Source: Thermococcus eurythermalis
GTDB lineage: Archaea; Methanobacteriota_B; Thermococci; Thermococcales; Thermococcaceae
NCBI RefSeq assembly: GCF_000769655.1
Contig: NZ_CP008887.1
Location: 1,364,001-1,428,000 of the forward strand
Reading direction: 5' to 3'
Length of the DNA stretch: 64,000 bases
Part shown: one piece after another, positions 14,271 through 24,825 of the stretch
Numbering within the stretch: the first letter of the stretch is position 1
Layout: every line of letters starts with the position of its first letter
The notes under the pieces: model-generated
The model's input: the letters and a program-made list of their open reading frames with translations, nothing else
What the model was told of the DNA's origin: nothing
Databases searched by the model: none
Position numbers and translations under genes: made by a program

Positions 14271-15344
14271 ATGAAGAACCCGTTTGAGAAGATGCCGACA
14301 GTCCTTACCGCTGATGAGCTCATCGATAAGGCCTTCAGAAGGGCCGAGAAGGCGGCCTCCGCCTACAACCCGCCGGGCGGGAAAGTGGCCAAGGCGAGGC
14401 AGAGGGAAGAGCTCCGTGTCAGAACGGTCTCCAACGTCGTCCGCGACAACCTGAGAAAGATACTCGACAGGACGCCAGGAGTTTCGACGCTTCCAAAGTT
14501 CTACCAGGAGCTCGTTGACACGCTCGTTGACAGAGACCAGTTCCACAAGTCCCTCGCGAGGGTCAACTGGGCTGTAAAGACCATCAGAAACCTTGAGCAG
14601 AGGCACGTCGAGAAGATACGCTTTGAGAGAGACCCCAAGGAGATAGCCAAGCTCAGGAGGGCCTTCTACGGCCGTGTTGCAGACATACTCCACGAGATTG
14701 ACGACGACCTCCGCTACCTCAACCAGGCCAGAAACGTGCTGAAAGAACTCCCGGTGGTTGACCTGGAGCTCCCGACGGTGGTCATAGCGGGCCACCCCAA
14801 CGTGGGCAAGAGCACCCTACTCAGGGCGCTGACCAATGCAAGGCCGGAGGTCGCGAGCTACCCCTTCACGACCAAGGGCATAAACGTCGGCCAGTTCGAG
14901 GAGCACTACCTCAAGTACCAGGTCATAGACACGCCGGGACTGCTTGACAGGCCACTCAGCGAGAGGAACGAGGTGGAGAAGCAGGCGATTTTAGCTCTGA
15001 AGCACCTTGGAGACGTCATCATCTACATCTTCGACCCGAGCGAGTACTGCGGCTTCCCAATTGAAGAGCAGATGCACCTCTTCGAGGAGATTTACAGCGA
15101 GTTCGGCGAGTTCCCGTTTATCGTGGCCATCAACAAAGTCGACATTGCAGAGGACGAGAAGGTCAGGACGGTTGAAGAGTTTGTTCGGGTAAAGGGGCTT
15201 GAGCCGGTTAAAATTTCGGCACTGACCGGGGAAGGCCTGGAAGAGCTCAAGAATAGGGTTATCGAAATCGTCGAGCCGAAAGCCAGGGAGCTCGCGAAAA
15301 AGATCATGGAGAAGGAGCTCTCAAAGTTCAGGGAGGGGCTCTAA
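14271..15344 (+). CDS. NOG1-family GTPase
   Basis: ATG 14271 is preceded by GGGAGGTGTGAG. The 357-residue protein has an N-terminal helical region of about 160 residues and then a G domain: GHPNVGKST (G1, about 165-173), DTPGLLD (G3), NKVD (G4) and SALTGEG (G5). N-terminal helices plus an OBG-like G domain define NOG1, which acts in large ribosomal subunit assembly in eukaryotes. The archaeal role is presumed similar. It is a single gene with a TTTAAAT TATA box near 14228, convergent and overlapping with the zinc-ribbon gene. Confidence 0.9.
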   Translation: MKNPFEKMPTVLTADELIDKAFRRAEKAASAYNPPGGKVAKARQREELRVRTVSNVVRDNLRKILDRTPGVSTLPKFYQELVDTLVDRDQFHKSLARVNWAVKTIRNLEQRHVEKIRFERDPKEIAKLRRAFYGRVADILHEIDDDLRYLNQARNVLKELPVVDLELPTVVIAGHPNVGKSTLLRALTNARPEVASYPFTTKGINVGQFEEHYLKYQVIDTPGLLDRPLSERNEVEKQAILALKHLGDVIIYIFDPSEYCGFPIEEQMHLFEEIYSEFGEFPFIVAINKVDIAEDEKVRTVEEFVRVKGLEPVKISALTGEGLEELKNRVIEIVEPKARELAKKIMEKELSKFREGL

Positions 15345-16257
15345 CTTTCTCCCTTCTTTCCGGCTCGGCACCGCAGTATGGGCAGAACTTAAGGTGGATG
15401 GGCTTTAGAGCACCACAGCTCTCGCACTTTTCTTTCAGCTCTGCACCGCAGTTGGGACAGTACAAGTAGTCGTCCTTTACGGGGAACCCGCAGTTGTAGC
15501 ACCTGTCCTGGGCAATCCTCCTCTTGTAGACTCTTTCGGGCTTGAAGTACTCCTTTCTCAGGTAGTGGAGAGCCAGGAGTGTCGAGAACGCTCCGAAGAG
15601 ACTAAGTCCGATAAGCTGAACCGTGCCCCATATCGCGGAGAGAAGAAGGTAGATGAGCAACAGCGACGAATACGCCACGAGAGAGGAGGTGTAGATGTTC
15701 TTGTATCTCCTGAGGAGCAGAAGCGACGCCATGAACAGTGGCACTGCAAACAAAAGCTTCAGCATGAGAACCTTGAGTTTGTATACCTCATAGGCCCTTC
15801 CGTACTCCTCGTTTGCCTTCTCCCTGAGCTCCTGGATTTGTGAGCTGATTTCTTCAAGCTTCTCGTGGGTCTGCTCATAGGCGCTTTTTGCCCCGAGGTA
15901 CTGACGGTAGGCCGTTTCATAGGCCCCCTTCGCTTTCAGGTACTCAGTCTTCAGCTCCTCGGTAACGTTGCCGCTCTCAAGTGCGACCCTGTACTCTTCC
16001 CTTTTGAAAAGGTAAATCCTCTCCGCCTCGGTCAAATTGCTTTTGGTCTCTTGATACGCCTCGAAGAGCTGTCTGTCAAGCTCTCTTAGGCGACTTTGAT
16101 TTTCAAGGAGTGCATTCACACCGTATTTTTCCTGATAATACTCATAGTTAGGCCGCTGGGGAATGTTCTCAAGCTCCCTCAGGAAGTTTATGCTCGCCAG
16201 AAGGAGAAACACAACAAACAGGCTCGCGAGAATTTTCTCGATGCGTGAATATTCCAT
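15328..16257 (-). CDS. membrane protein with coiled coil and double zinc ribbon
   Basis: I start at ATG 16257; a TTG 30 bases upstream is weaker. The 309-residue protein opens with a TM segment (IEKILASLFVVFLLLASINF), then a long heptad-rich helix (about 35-165), three TM segments (about 170-240), and two Cys4 zinc ribbons at the end (CYNCG...CPNCG and CESCG...CPYCG). Function is unknown; the layout suggests a membrane scaffold with a cytoplasmic Zn-binding head. It overlaps the convergent NOG1 gene by 17 bases. Confidence 0.75.
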   Translation of the reverse strand: MEYSRIEKILASLFVVFLLLASINFLRELENIPQRPNYEYYQEKYGVNALLENQSRLRELDRQLFEAYQETKSNLTEAERIYLFKREEYRVALESGNVTEELKTEYLKAKGAYETAYRQYLGAKSAYEQTHEKLEEISSQIQELREKANEEYGRAYEVYKLKVLMLKLLFAVPLFMASLLLLRRYKNIYTSSLVAYSSLLLIYLLLSAIWGTVQLIGLSLFGAFSTLLALHYLRKEYFKPERVYKRRIAQDRCYNCGFPVKDDYLYCPNCGAELKEKCESCGALKPIHLKFCPYCGAEPERREKVRAPP

Positions 16258-16340
16258 CTGTCTACACCAAAACAAATAGGGCGCCAAAGTATAATAAGGC
16301 TTGCATAAAACTACGAAAAACTTCGGGAAAAGAAAGGAGT

Positions 16341-16733
16341 TCAGGCGTTCTCCTCCTTGAGGAGAACAGCGTTTACAACCCCGTCCTGGCCGGGCCTGCT
16401 GGTGACGACGGCCCTGCCGATTTCGGTCTCGATAATGGCACCCTTGGTGATTATGTTTCTCCTCGCGTACTGCCTGTTGGCCGGGTTCTCGACGACGTTG
16501 AGTATCTTGACCTTCTTGCCCTTTCCGCCGTCGAAGACGTTGGCGTAGAGGGCCTCGATGAGCCTGACCTTCCTGTTTCCGCCGTAGGTCCTGATTATCT
16601 TCCTCTTTTCCCTCTCCTCGGCGACTCTGGTGTTGGCGGGCTCCCTACCGAGCTCCCTCTTCCTCTTCTTCCTCGCGAGGACAATCCTTCCACCTGAGGG
16701 CTTTTTAAGTGACCTTCCCTGCCAGATAGCCAT
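16341..16733 (-). CDS. rps8e: 30S ribosomal protein S8e
   Basis: The 130-residue sequence starts [16 protein letters not shown] and has the S8e basic motif [13 protein letters not shown], the core [19 protein letters not shown], and a Gly/Arg end ([14 protein letters not shown]). Length and order are as usual for archaeal S8e. It is a component of the small ribosomal subunit. It is monocistronic here, with a TTATAAA TATA box about 50 bases upstream on the minus strand, and lies divergent from the membrane protein at 16851. Confidence 0.97.
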   Translation of the reverse strand: MAIWQGRSLKKPSGGRIVLARKKRKRELGREPANTRVAEEREKRKIIRTYGGNRKVRLIEALYANVFDGGKGKKVKILNVVENPANRQYARRNIITKGAIIETEIGRAVVTSRPGQDGVVNAVLLKEENA

Positions 16734-16850
16734 TTATCTCACCTCGATTAGCCTGATGAACCCATCGCCACTTTCGGGGGTTCGTTTATAAGCTTTTCTT
16801 AGGGACAACGCTTTTAAACGCTTCCGTCGTTACTAACTACGGTGGTGTTT

Positions 16851-19354
<2,504 letters not shown>

Positions 19355-19732
19355 TCAAAGCTCGACCTCGACGCCGTCGTCCTCATCTTCCTGGAGCTCC
19401 CTTATCTCATAGACCTTCAGGGGGACTTTCTTCAGTGCTTTTCCAACGACGGCCTTGGCTATCCTCTCCGCGTGCTCTATCGTCTGGGCGTTGTAGACCT
19501 TGAGGGTAAGGTACATGCCGACCAGGCCGACGTTTCCGATCACGAAGGCGCTCTCGAAGTGCGCCCCGCAGACAGGACACTGGGAGTAGCCGAGCTCAAC
19601 GCGGACGAAGTCGAGCTTCTCCCTGTTGAGCGCCTTTGTCACCTTGCTCACCGCCACGTTTATCGCGTCCTCGCTCGTCTCAACGTCCCGCACAATTATC
19701 GGGGCCTCCAGAACAACTAGGTAGTCTCCCAT
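19355..19732 (-). CDS. UPF0212 (DUF555) family protein
   Basis: I start at ATG 19732 (MGDYLVVLEAPIIVRDV), the conserved family start; the upstream reading would overlap the DUF357 gene. The 125-residue protein has a CPVCGAHFESAF motif with one CxxC and a conserved VYNAQTIEHAERIAKAVVG segment, and ends in an acidic tail. The family is archaeal and of unknown function. It follows the DUF357 gene by ten bases and is probably co-transcribed. Confidence 0.9.
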   Translation of the reverse strand: MGDYLVVLEAPIIVRDVETSEDAINVAVSKVTKALNREKLDFVRVELGYSQCPVCGAHFESAFVIGNVGLVGMYLTLKVYNAQTIEHAERIAKAVVGKALKKVPLKVYEIRELQEDEDDGVEVEL

Positions 19733-19742
19733 CCCTCTCACC

Positions 19743-20030
19743 TCACCCGAAGGCGAAGAGCCTGTCGTCTTCACCCTTAAACACACCGAGCCTCACACCG
19801 GCGTCTATGAACCCGTGCGCGTAGTTCAGGGCCGCGAAGGCCGTGACGTAGTCGCCTTTCTCGTAGTAGTACTTGGCGTCCTCAAAATAGCTCCTTGCCA
19901 TAGTCAGGAAGTCCTTGGCGACTGCGTAGAGAAGGCTCTTCTCGTGGACGGCGACCTCAAGCCGCCTGAGTGCTTCTTCGGTGATTCTAAAATATTTCTG
20001 GAGCTTCTCATCGGTTACCTCGCGCCCCAC
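19743..20030 (-). CDS. DUF357 family protein
   Basis: This is a 95-residue all-helical protein with a GTG start. Features are [38 protein letters not shown] and [17 protein letters not shown], the DUF357 pattern of paired helices resembling TPR/HEPN-like bundles. Function is unknown. In Thermococcales it is often next to UPF0212, as here. A TTATAAA TATA box lies upstream near 20066 on the minus strand. Confidence 0.88.
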   Translation of the reverse strand: MGREVTDEKLQKYFRITEEALRRLEVAVHEKSLLYAVAKDFLTMARSYFEDAKYYYEKGDYVTAFAALNYAHGFIDAGVRLGVFKGEDDRLFAFG

Positions 20031-20193
20031 AACTCTCGCCTCGGTCGTGGTTTGAAAGCCCTCTTATAAACCTTTACCCCGGAACTCTTAGAGGGCACTT
20101 TGACTAAGGCTTGGGAATGTTTTTGCGGAGTCGCCCTGGTGAAAACTACAGAAATCCACAACAGAAGGGTGTAAAGTCAGGAAAACCTACCAT

Positions 20194-20297
20194 TTAATTG
20201 TGACAAATAGTTATACACACTATTATAAATGGTGCGTTATATGAGATCATACCAAAAATTAATTGTGGCAAAAGTATTATATACATCTCCTGTATAT
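20194..20297 (+). promoter_or_regulatory. doubled box-plus-dyad promoter/operator of the lipoprotein gene
   Basis: Two copies of TTAATTGTGRCAAA lie at 20194-20207 and 20259-20272. Each is followed by a six-base inverted repeat with a seven-base spacer: AATAGT-TATACAC-ACTATT at 20206-20224 and ATATAC-ATCTCCT-GTATAT at 20279-20297. The second dyad covers a TATATA element about 45 bases before the start codon. The repeat spacing is seen directly; regulation by a dimeric repressor or activator is inferred. Confidence 0.5.
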
Positions 20298-20327
20298 TAT
20301 AGTTGAAATCTACTTGGGGGTAATAGA

Positions 20328-20930
20328 ATGTCCAAAAGAAAATTGCCCACAATCGTCGTTAGCCTGGTTTTGATTCTTATGATAGTTAGCATAAGCGGAT
20401 GCACAAGCGACACATCTTCAACAGAGGAAGCAAAAACTACTACAGAGACAACTTCAACACAAAGTCCAACACCGGCCGGGATATCTAATCCAGCAAAAGT
20501 TAGAGAGCCAGTAAGCGTTAAAATACGGAGTTACGACGATACCAAAACCGTCGAGGTGACTGTAGTAGATTACATCAGAGGAGAAAAAGCTAATGCAATG
20601 ATAAAAGATGCTAACATGTTTAACGATGACCCTAAGCCAGGGCATGAGTACCTCTTAGTGAAAGTTCGAGTAAAATACACCGAGGGCAGCGAAACGCTAA
20701 GTGTGAATCCATTGGACTTTAGGGTAGTAATTGACGGGGCAATGCATGACTATGAATGGGTAGTTCTACCCGAGGAAACTCCCAAGTTAGATTCAGTTGA
20801 TCTGCTTCCAGGTGGTAAGGTAGAAGGATGGTTGGCTTTTATGGTTCCGGAGAACCAAAAAGTACTCATAGCGTACCAAGAGAACATGTTCGATGATCCC
20901 CTTGCGTACATTGAAATACCCGAACGTTGA
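20328..20930 (+). CDS. lipoprotein with DUF4352-like domain
   Basis: The 200-residue protein starts after GGGGGTAATAG. A signal peptide (VVSLVLILMIVSIS) ends in a lipobox-like ISGC with Cys about 26. A Thr/Ser-rich linker (EEAKTTTETTSTQSPTPAG) follows, then a beta domain with HEYLLVKVRVKYTEGSE and LPGGKVEGWLAFMVPENQ, characteristic of telokin-like DUF4352 extracellular domains. It would sit on the outer face of the membrane. Codon use is AT-rich compared with neighbours, in line with the surrounding island. Confidence 0.8.
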   Translation: MSKRKLPTIVVSLVLILMIVSISGCTSDTSSTEEAKTTTETTSTQSPTPAGISNPAKVREPVSVKIRSYDDTKTVEVTVVDYIRGEKANAMIKDANMFNDDPKPGHEYLLVKVRVKYTEGSETLSVNPLDFRVVIDGAMHDYEWVVLPEETPKLDSVDLLPGGKVEGWLAFMVPENQKVLIAYQENMFDDPLAYIEIPER

Positions 20931-21038
20931 TTGTTTGTTAGACTTGGACGAACTTTGTTTTTGTTATCTACATTTTTCTAAAAGGCCCATGAAAAGACTG
21001 TGAAAATACTGTCCACATGATAGACGAAAGCCTGATCC

Positions 21039-21061
21039 TGGCGTTGATGGATTTAACGCCA
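21039..21061. repeat. seven-base-pair hairpin in the gene-free stretch
   Basis: TGGCGTT and AACGCCA are perfect complements around a nine-base loop. No T-tract follows on either strand, so a simple terminator is not obvious. Confidence 0.45.
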
Positions 21062-21131
21062 TCTGACATTAACTCAGAATAGTCTTGGCAACCTCCAAAG
21101 CGAGTTTAACCTCAAACTTTCAAAATAGTTT

Positions 21132-21161
21132 CTAATCCCATTATTAGCGTCCAGCGGACGC
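21132..21161. repeat. two adjacent hairpins sharing a boundary base
   Basis: CTAAT-CCCATT-ATTAG (21132-21147) runs straight into GCGTCC-AGC-GGACGC (21147-21161). The second has a six-pair GC-rich stem with a three-base loop. Back-to-back stems suggest a structured RNA or an element end rather than chance, but no class is recognised. Confidence 0.45.
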
Positions 21162-21444
21162 CATTGGAGACTGAAACACTCATCAAAAATAAGCAAAAAG
21201 GTAAAGATTCACACCTAGCAATTTTGAAATAGTACCTACTATTTCCGCCAGCGCTTGCTTTGCAAGGGCTGTTATGAACCTTCACATTAATAGACCTATT
21301 GCATGTTAATTGAGACCGTTAAATCCGAGTCAAATCTACGTTACATACGAATTCAATCAAAATTAATTTGTAACCAAAAATAATATAACAAGTAGAATAC
21401 AAAACAAATACGCCAATTGTTCCCATTGCCCATGAGGTGATAGC

Positions 21445-21771
21445 ATGGGTAGGACTGGTGAAATGATATTAGGAATTTTAGGAGGAGTGTTTGGAATAGT
21501 TGCAGCGTTACTTGTGCTATTTATTGGGGGGATTGGAGAAGCATTGGAGGTTTCAGGCGCCGAGACAGTGACGGAACGTGGGCTGGGTGCGCTGTTTATG
21601 GGAGTTCTTGGTATAGTAGGGGGAGCAATAGTCGACAAAAACAATAAAGTGGCTGGGGCCCTAATGCTAATAAGTGCCGTAGTTGGGTTAATCTTGGTAA
21701 GCGGGTTTTGGGTCTTGTCATTTATCTTGTTACTTGTAGGTGGAATCTTAGCTTTGAAAAATACAAGCTAA
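21445..21771 (+). CDS. DUF4064-like small membrane protein
   Basis: ATG 21445 follows TGAGGTGATAGC. The 108-residue protein has four hydrophobic segments (MILGILGGVFGIVAALLVLF; LGALFMGVLGIVGGAIV; VAGALMLISAVVGLILV; WVLSFILLLVGGILAL) separated by a short acidic loop. This is the layout of DUF4064-type membrane proteins. Function is unknown. It is AT-rich like the rest of the island and lies 110 bases before the 3' end of the convergent tRNA-Val gene. Confidence 0.7.
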   Translation: MGRTGEMILGILGGVFGIVAALLVLFIGGIGEALEVSGAETVTERGLGALFMGVLGIVGGAIVDKNNKVAGALMLISAVVGLILVSGFWVLSFILLLVGGILALKNTS

Positions 21772-21880
21772 TTATGTTTTTCCGATTTTTAATTTTTAAA
21801 TGGCAGAAGGTTCCAATGACAATTGAGGGCGCCAGGACTGACTCTCAAAGAAGTATTCTTGGAGAATTTTGGGTTTTTGG

Positions 21881-21954
21881 TGGGCCCGCGGGGATTCGAA
21901 CCCCGGACCTCCACCTTGTAAGGGTGGCGTCATAACCATCTAGACCACGGGCCC
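21881..21954 (-). tRNA. tRNA-Val(TAC)
   Basis: The minus strand folds as a complete 74-base tRNA. Acceptor stem GGGCCCG pairs with CGGGCCC, and the 3' strand ends in discriminator A. The D arm begins TGGTCTAGATGGT, the anticodon stem CCACC/GGTGG encloses CTTACAA with anticodon TAC, and the T arm is CCGGG-GTTCGAAT-CCCCG-type. CCA is not encoded. Its 3' end faces the AT-rich island at 20100-21880. Confidence 0.96.
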
Positions 21955-21998
21955 GCCCAGAGTAAGGAAAAGGGGGGGAGGTTATAAAATTTTCGAAA

Positions 21999-23738
21999 CT
22001 ACTTCTCAACGCCCCTCCTCACTTTCACCGCCAGCCCGCTCTCGAAGGCCTTCAGCTCCTCGCCGTTGAGGAGTGTCTGTCCAGTCGCGAGAAGCTCGTC
22101 CTTCTCGTTCACGACCAAAACCTCGTCGTAGGGCCTTATCGCCGGGTCTGCATCAAGGACGAACTTGGCAAAGACGTTCTTTCCGCGCCTCGCGAAGGGC
22201 TCTGCATCTTCGTTGACTACAACGCGCATCCTCGGGAACGGCAGGATTTCGTGGAGTCTCTTTGCACCCTCGATGCCAAGGGTCAGCAGGCCGTCCTCCG
22301 CTCTGAAGGTCGCGAGGTGTTTACCTTTGGCCTTTATCTGCCTCGGCATGCCCGTCTTTCTCGAAAGCTCAACGAAAGCGTCCTTGAAGGCCTCGCCGGC
22401 GCCTTCTCCGAACTGGTACTCCGCGACGGCCATCACGTATTTCCTCGCCTCTCTCTTCTCCGGCTTCTCTATCGTGAAGTCCTCCTCGCCCTCGCTCTGG
22501 GCGAAGGGGTAGCTGAGGCTCAGGTACTTCGGAACCTCACCGAATATCGGGTGCTTCACTTTCTCGGGGAACTTCTGGGCGACGCGCTCGGCCCTCTCCT
22601 TGGCGCGGTAAACGATGGGCCAGCGCGTGGCTTCCTCGCTCACCTTGAAAAATGCTGATGCCTTTGTGACCGGCTCGTTCTTCTCCAAGTAGTCCCGGTA
22701 CTCCAGCAGTCTCTTGTAGGCCGCGTAGAGCTTCGGGTGACTCCTTGCCCTCTCGTCAACGAGGCGCCAGAGTTCACCTTCCTTTATCGCCTGCTTCACG
22801 CGGTTCAGCTCCTCGCGGATTACCCAGAGGTTGTGGAGGGCGAGAAGCCTCGTCCTCTCCTCCTTCGGCATCTCACGGAGCTCCTGCGGGGTGTAGCGGG
22901 AGCAGACCGGACAGGAGCAGGGGAAGTACTCAAGCTCTTCGAGCCTCTTGGTGCCTTCAGGCGTTAGGTAGCGGTCGTCCTTGGCGTAGAGGGCGTAGCT
23001 GGCGGAGTCGAAGAGGTCTATTCCCATGGCCACGGCGAGGGCAAAAATCATCGGGTGTCCGGCGCCGAAGAGGTGGACGGGCCTGTCTGGCCTCAGGCCG
23101 AGTTTCGAGGCTATTACGACGTCCACAAGGTCTCTGTAGCGGTAGCTCTCCATGAGGGGGACAACCGCGCCGATTGGGTGGATTTCAAAGTTCATTTTGC
23201 TGAGCTCCCTCGCGGCGTATGTTCTCAGGTCTGGATACGTGGAGCCCTGCACGGCGGCGTTCATGGCAATGTTCTTGACTGCCGCCGCTTCCCTTGCCCT
23301 CTCCAGTGTTATTCTCAGGTCTTCCTCGGCCTTCTCCCTCGGCGCGTCCGGTGGGGTCGGTATGTCGAGGAACGTGCCGATGTCAACGCCGATTTTCTCC
23401 TGGAACTCGATTATCTCGCGGTTCGTGACCTCGACTTCTCCGTAGCGCATGAGCTGGAAGGAGCCGGAATCGACCTCTATGACGCCGTCGTAGTCGAGGA
23501 GCCTGTGAATTCCAAGCTCAAGGGCCTTTTCCCTCAGTTCAGGCGTCTTGTAGATGATGTAGGAGTTGGTTATTATCATTCTAAAGCCCATCTCCTTGAG
23601 CTCCTTCGGTGTCACGATGAGCTGTTTGGGGTTGATGACCGGCATTATCGCCGGAGTCTCTATCGTCTTTCCGTTAACGGTCAGCTTTCCTATCCTTCCG
23701 GCGGCGTCCCTCGCCTTTACCTCAAACCTGAACTCCAT
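21999..23738 (-). CDS. tgtA: archaeosine tRNA-guanine transglycosylase
   Basis: This 579-residue enzyme exchanges G15 of tRNA for preQ0 on the path to archaeosine. The TIM-barrel domain has the catalytic Asp in EVDSGSFQLM (about 95) and the second Asp in IDLFDSASYALYA. It also has the zinc site CSCPVCSRYT and, from about 500, a PUA domain (ADPAIRPYDEVLVVNEKDEL). Length and domain order are those of the full archaeal TgtA. It lies directly beside the tRNA-Val gene. Confidence 0.97.
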   Translation of the reverse strand: MEFRFEVKARDAAGRIGKLTVNGKTIETPAIMPVINPKQLIVTPKELKEMGFRMIITNSYIIYKTPELREKALELGIHRLLDYDGVIEVDSGSFQLMRYGEVEVTNREIIEFQEKIGVDIGTFLDIPTPPDAPREKAEEDLRITLERAREAAAVKNIAMNAAVQGSTYPDLRTYAARELSKMNFEIHPIGAVVPLMESYRYRDLVDVVIASKLGLRPDRPVHLFGAGHPMIFALAVAMGIDLFDSASYALYAKDDRYLTPEGTKRLEELEYFPCSCPVCSRYTPQELREMPKEERTRLLALHNLWVIREELNRVKQAIKEGELWRLVDERARSHPKLYAAYKRLLEYRDYLEKNEPVTKASAFFKVSEEATRWPIVYRAKERAERVAQKFPEKVKHPIFGEVPKYLSLSYPFAQSEGEEDFTIEKPEKREARKYVMAVAEYQFGEGAGEAFKDAFVELSRKTGMPRQIKAKGKHLATFRAEDGLLTLGIEGAKRLHEILPFPRMRVVVNEDAEPFARRGKNVFAKFVLDADPAIRPYDEVLVVNEKDELLATGQTLLNGEELKAFESGLAVKVRRGVEK

Positions 23739-23770
23739 GTTCTCACCCCTTCGGAGTCCGAAACTTGCCC

Positions 23771-24697
23771 TTAAAAGCCTGCCGAGAAGAGTCTGACAAG
23801 GACAAACGCAAGGAGTCCAGAGAAGAAGGGGGCCCGAACCCAGCTCTTCACGATGTCCAGAAGGAGTTTTTTGTTTACATGCTCCCCCTTGTAGAGGCTC
23901 AGCCCGCTTATAGCCCCTACTATTGCCTGGCCCGAGCTGACAGGGAGCCCGAAGACGTTGGCAACGCTTACGGCTATCGAGGCCCCGAACTGACTGGCAA
24001 AAGCAGAGGTTGGGCCGAGAGGAGCAAGGTTCCTTCCGAGGGTCATCATCACCTCGTAGCTGAATGTGAGTGCCCCAAGTGCCGCAACGAGGGCTAGAAC
24101 GGCGTTTGGGCCGGCAATCCCTCCGGCCTTCGCAAGGCCTGTGACATTGGAGACCTCATTCGCTCCTAGGTTGAAGGCCGAGAAAGCGGACGCCAGGAAG
24201 ACCAGCCACTTCTGGGTAAGCTCGAGGCTTCTGAGGCACTTTATGCGCTTGAGCACAGGTTTGTAGAACTTGTATGTGGCTATGGCAAGGACTGAAGCAA
24301 ACACAGGCGACACGAACCACGCTGAAACGATTTTCCCGACTGTCCACCAGTCAACAGAAAAACCGAGCGCGAGGGAAGAGCCAACGAGGGCGCCTATTAT
24401 GGACTGGGTCGTTGATATCGGCTTCCCCCAGAGGCTTGCAAGTGTGACCGCCGAAGCGGAGCTGAATAAGACCAACGCTATTTCAGCGGGGGAGAGTCCC
24501 CTTGCGAGTGCTGTTATCGTTTCTGAGACGCCGGAGCCGCTTAACGTTGCCCCAAGGGTCGTGAAGACAGCTATTATGAGCACTGCCCTCCTAAACCCCA
24601 CTATCCCGGAGCCGACTGCCGTTCCCACAGCCTTTGCACTGTCGTTTGCACCTATCGCCCATGCCATGAAGAACGCCGCCGCGATGACCCCAAGCAT
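23771..24697 (-). CDS. pit: PiT-family inorganic phosphate transporter
   Basis: The 308-residue permease has nine to ten TM segments and the two inverted signature repeats of the PiT family: GANDSAKAVGTAVGSG near residue 16 and FNLGANEVSNVTGLAK near residue 175. Both GAND/GANE motifs are intact. It imports phosphate with H+ or Na+. A GAGAGGTGGGGAG ribosome site precedes the ATG. The promoter region carries a CTATA-rich palindrome, described separately. No PhoU-like partner is adjacent. Confidence 0.93.
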   Translation of the reverse strand: MLGVIAAAFFMAWAIGANDSAKAVGTAVGSGIVGFRRAVLIIAVFTTLGATLSGSGVSETITALARGLSPAEIALVLFSSASAVTLASLWGKPISTTQSIIGALVGSSLALGFSVDWWTVGKIVSAWFVSPVFASVLAIATYKFYKPVLKRIKCLRSLELTQKWLVFLASAFSAFNLGANEVSNVTGLAKAGGIAGPNAVLALVAALGALTFSYEVMMTLGRNLAPLGPTSAFASQFGASIAVSVANVFGLPVSSGQAIVGAISGLSLYKGEHVNKKLLLDIVKSWVRAPFFSGLLAFVLVRLFSAGF

Positions 24698-24709
24698 CTC
24701 CCCACCTCT

Positions 24710-24731
24710 CTATATTCTATATAGTCTATAG
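24710..24731 (-). promoter_or_regulatory. candidate operator of the phosphate transporter
   Basis: CTATATT-CTATATAG-TCTATAG is a palindrome flanked by related half-sites. It lies between a TTTAAA TATA-like element (about 24738-24744, minus strand) and the start codon at 24697, where a repressor would block transcription. The dyad is seen; its use is inferred. Confidence 0.35.
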
Positions 24732-24825
24732 TGGGTGGTTTAAAAGGCTCTGCCCTTTAAAAGCATTTTGGTGCCTGAGCCAGGACGGGACAGAAAGAAG
24801 TCAAAAATTCGGGAAAAGTGCTGTG

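Larger units (their letters stand above)
20931..21444. other. AT-rich gene-free stretch with several hairpins
   Basis: No reading frame with a ribosome site is visible in these 514 bases. The stretch contains TGGCGTT-N9-AACGCCA (21039-21061), CTAAT-N6-ATTAG directly followed by GCGTCC-AGC-GGACGC (21132-21161), and CTTGC-TTT-GCAAG (21254-21266). These could be small-RNA or terminator elements or remnants of a lost element. Nothing identifies them further. Confidence 0.5.

Noticed and set aside
21115-21185. CTTTCAAAATAG... GACTGAAAC resembling CRISPR repeat ends
   Set aside because: There is only one occurrence, no regular spacers, and it does not match a Thermococcales repeat closely. No CRISPR array is present in the window.
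21708-21935. 75-codon frame ending GPAGIRTPDLHLVRVAS
   Set aside because: The ending is the well-known false translation of a tRNA read in antisense; it overlaps tRNA-Val.
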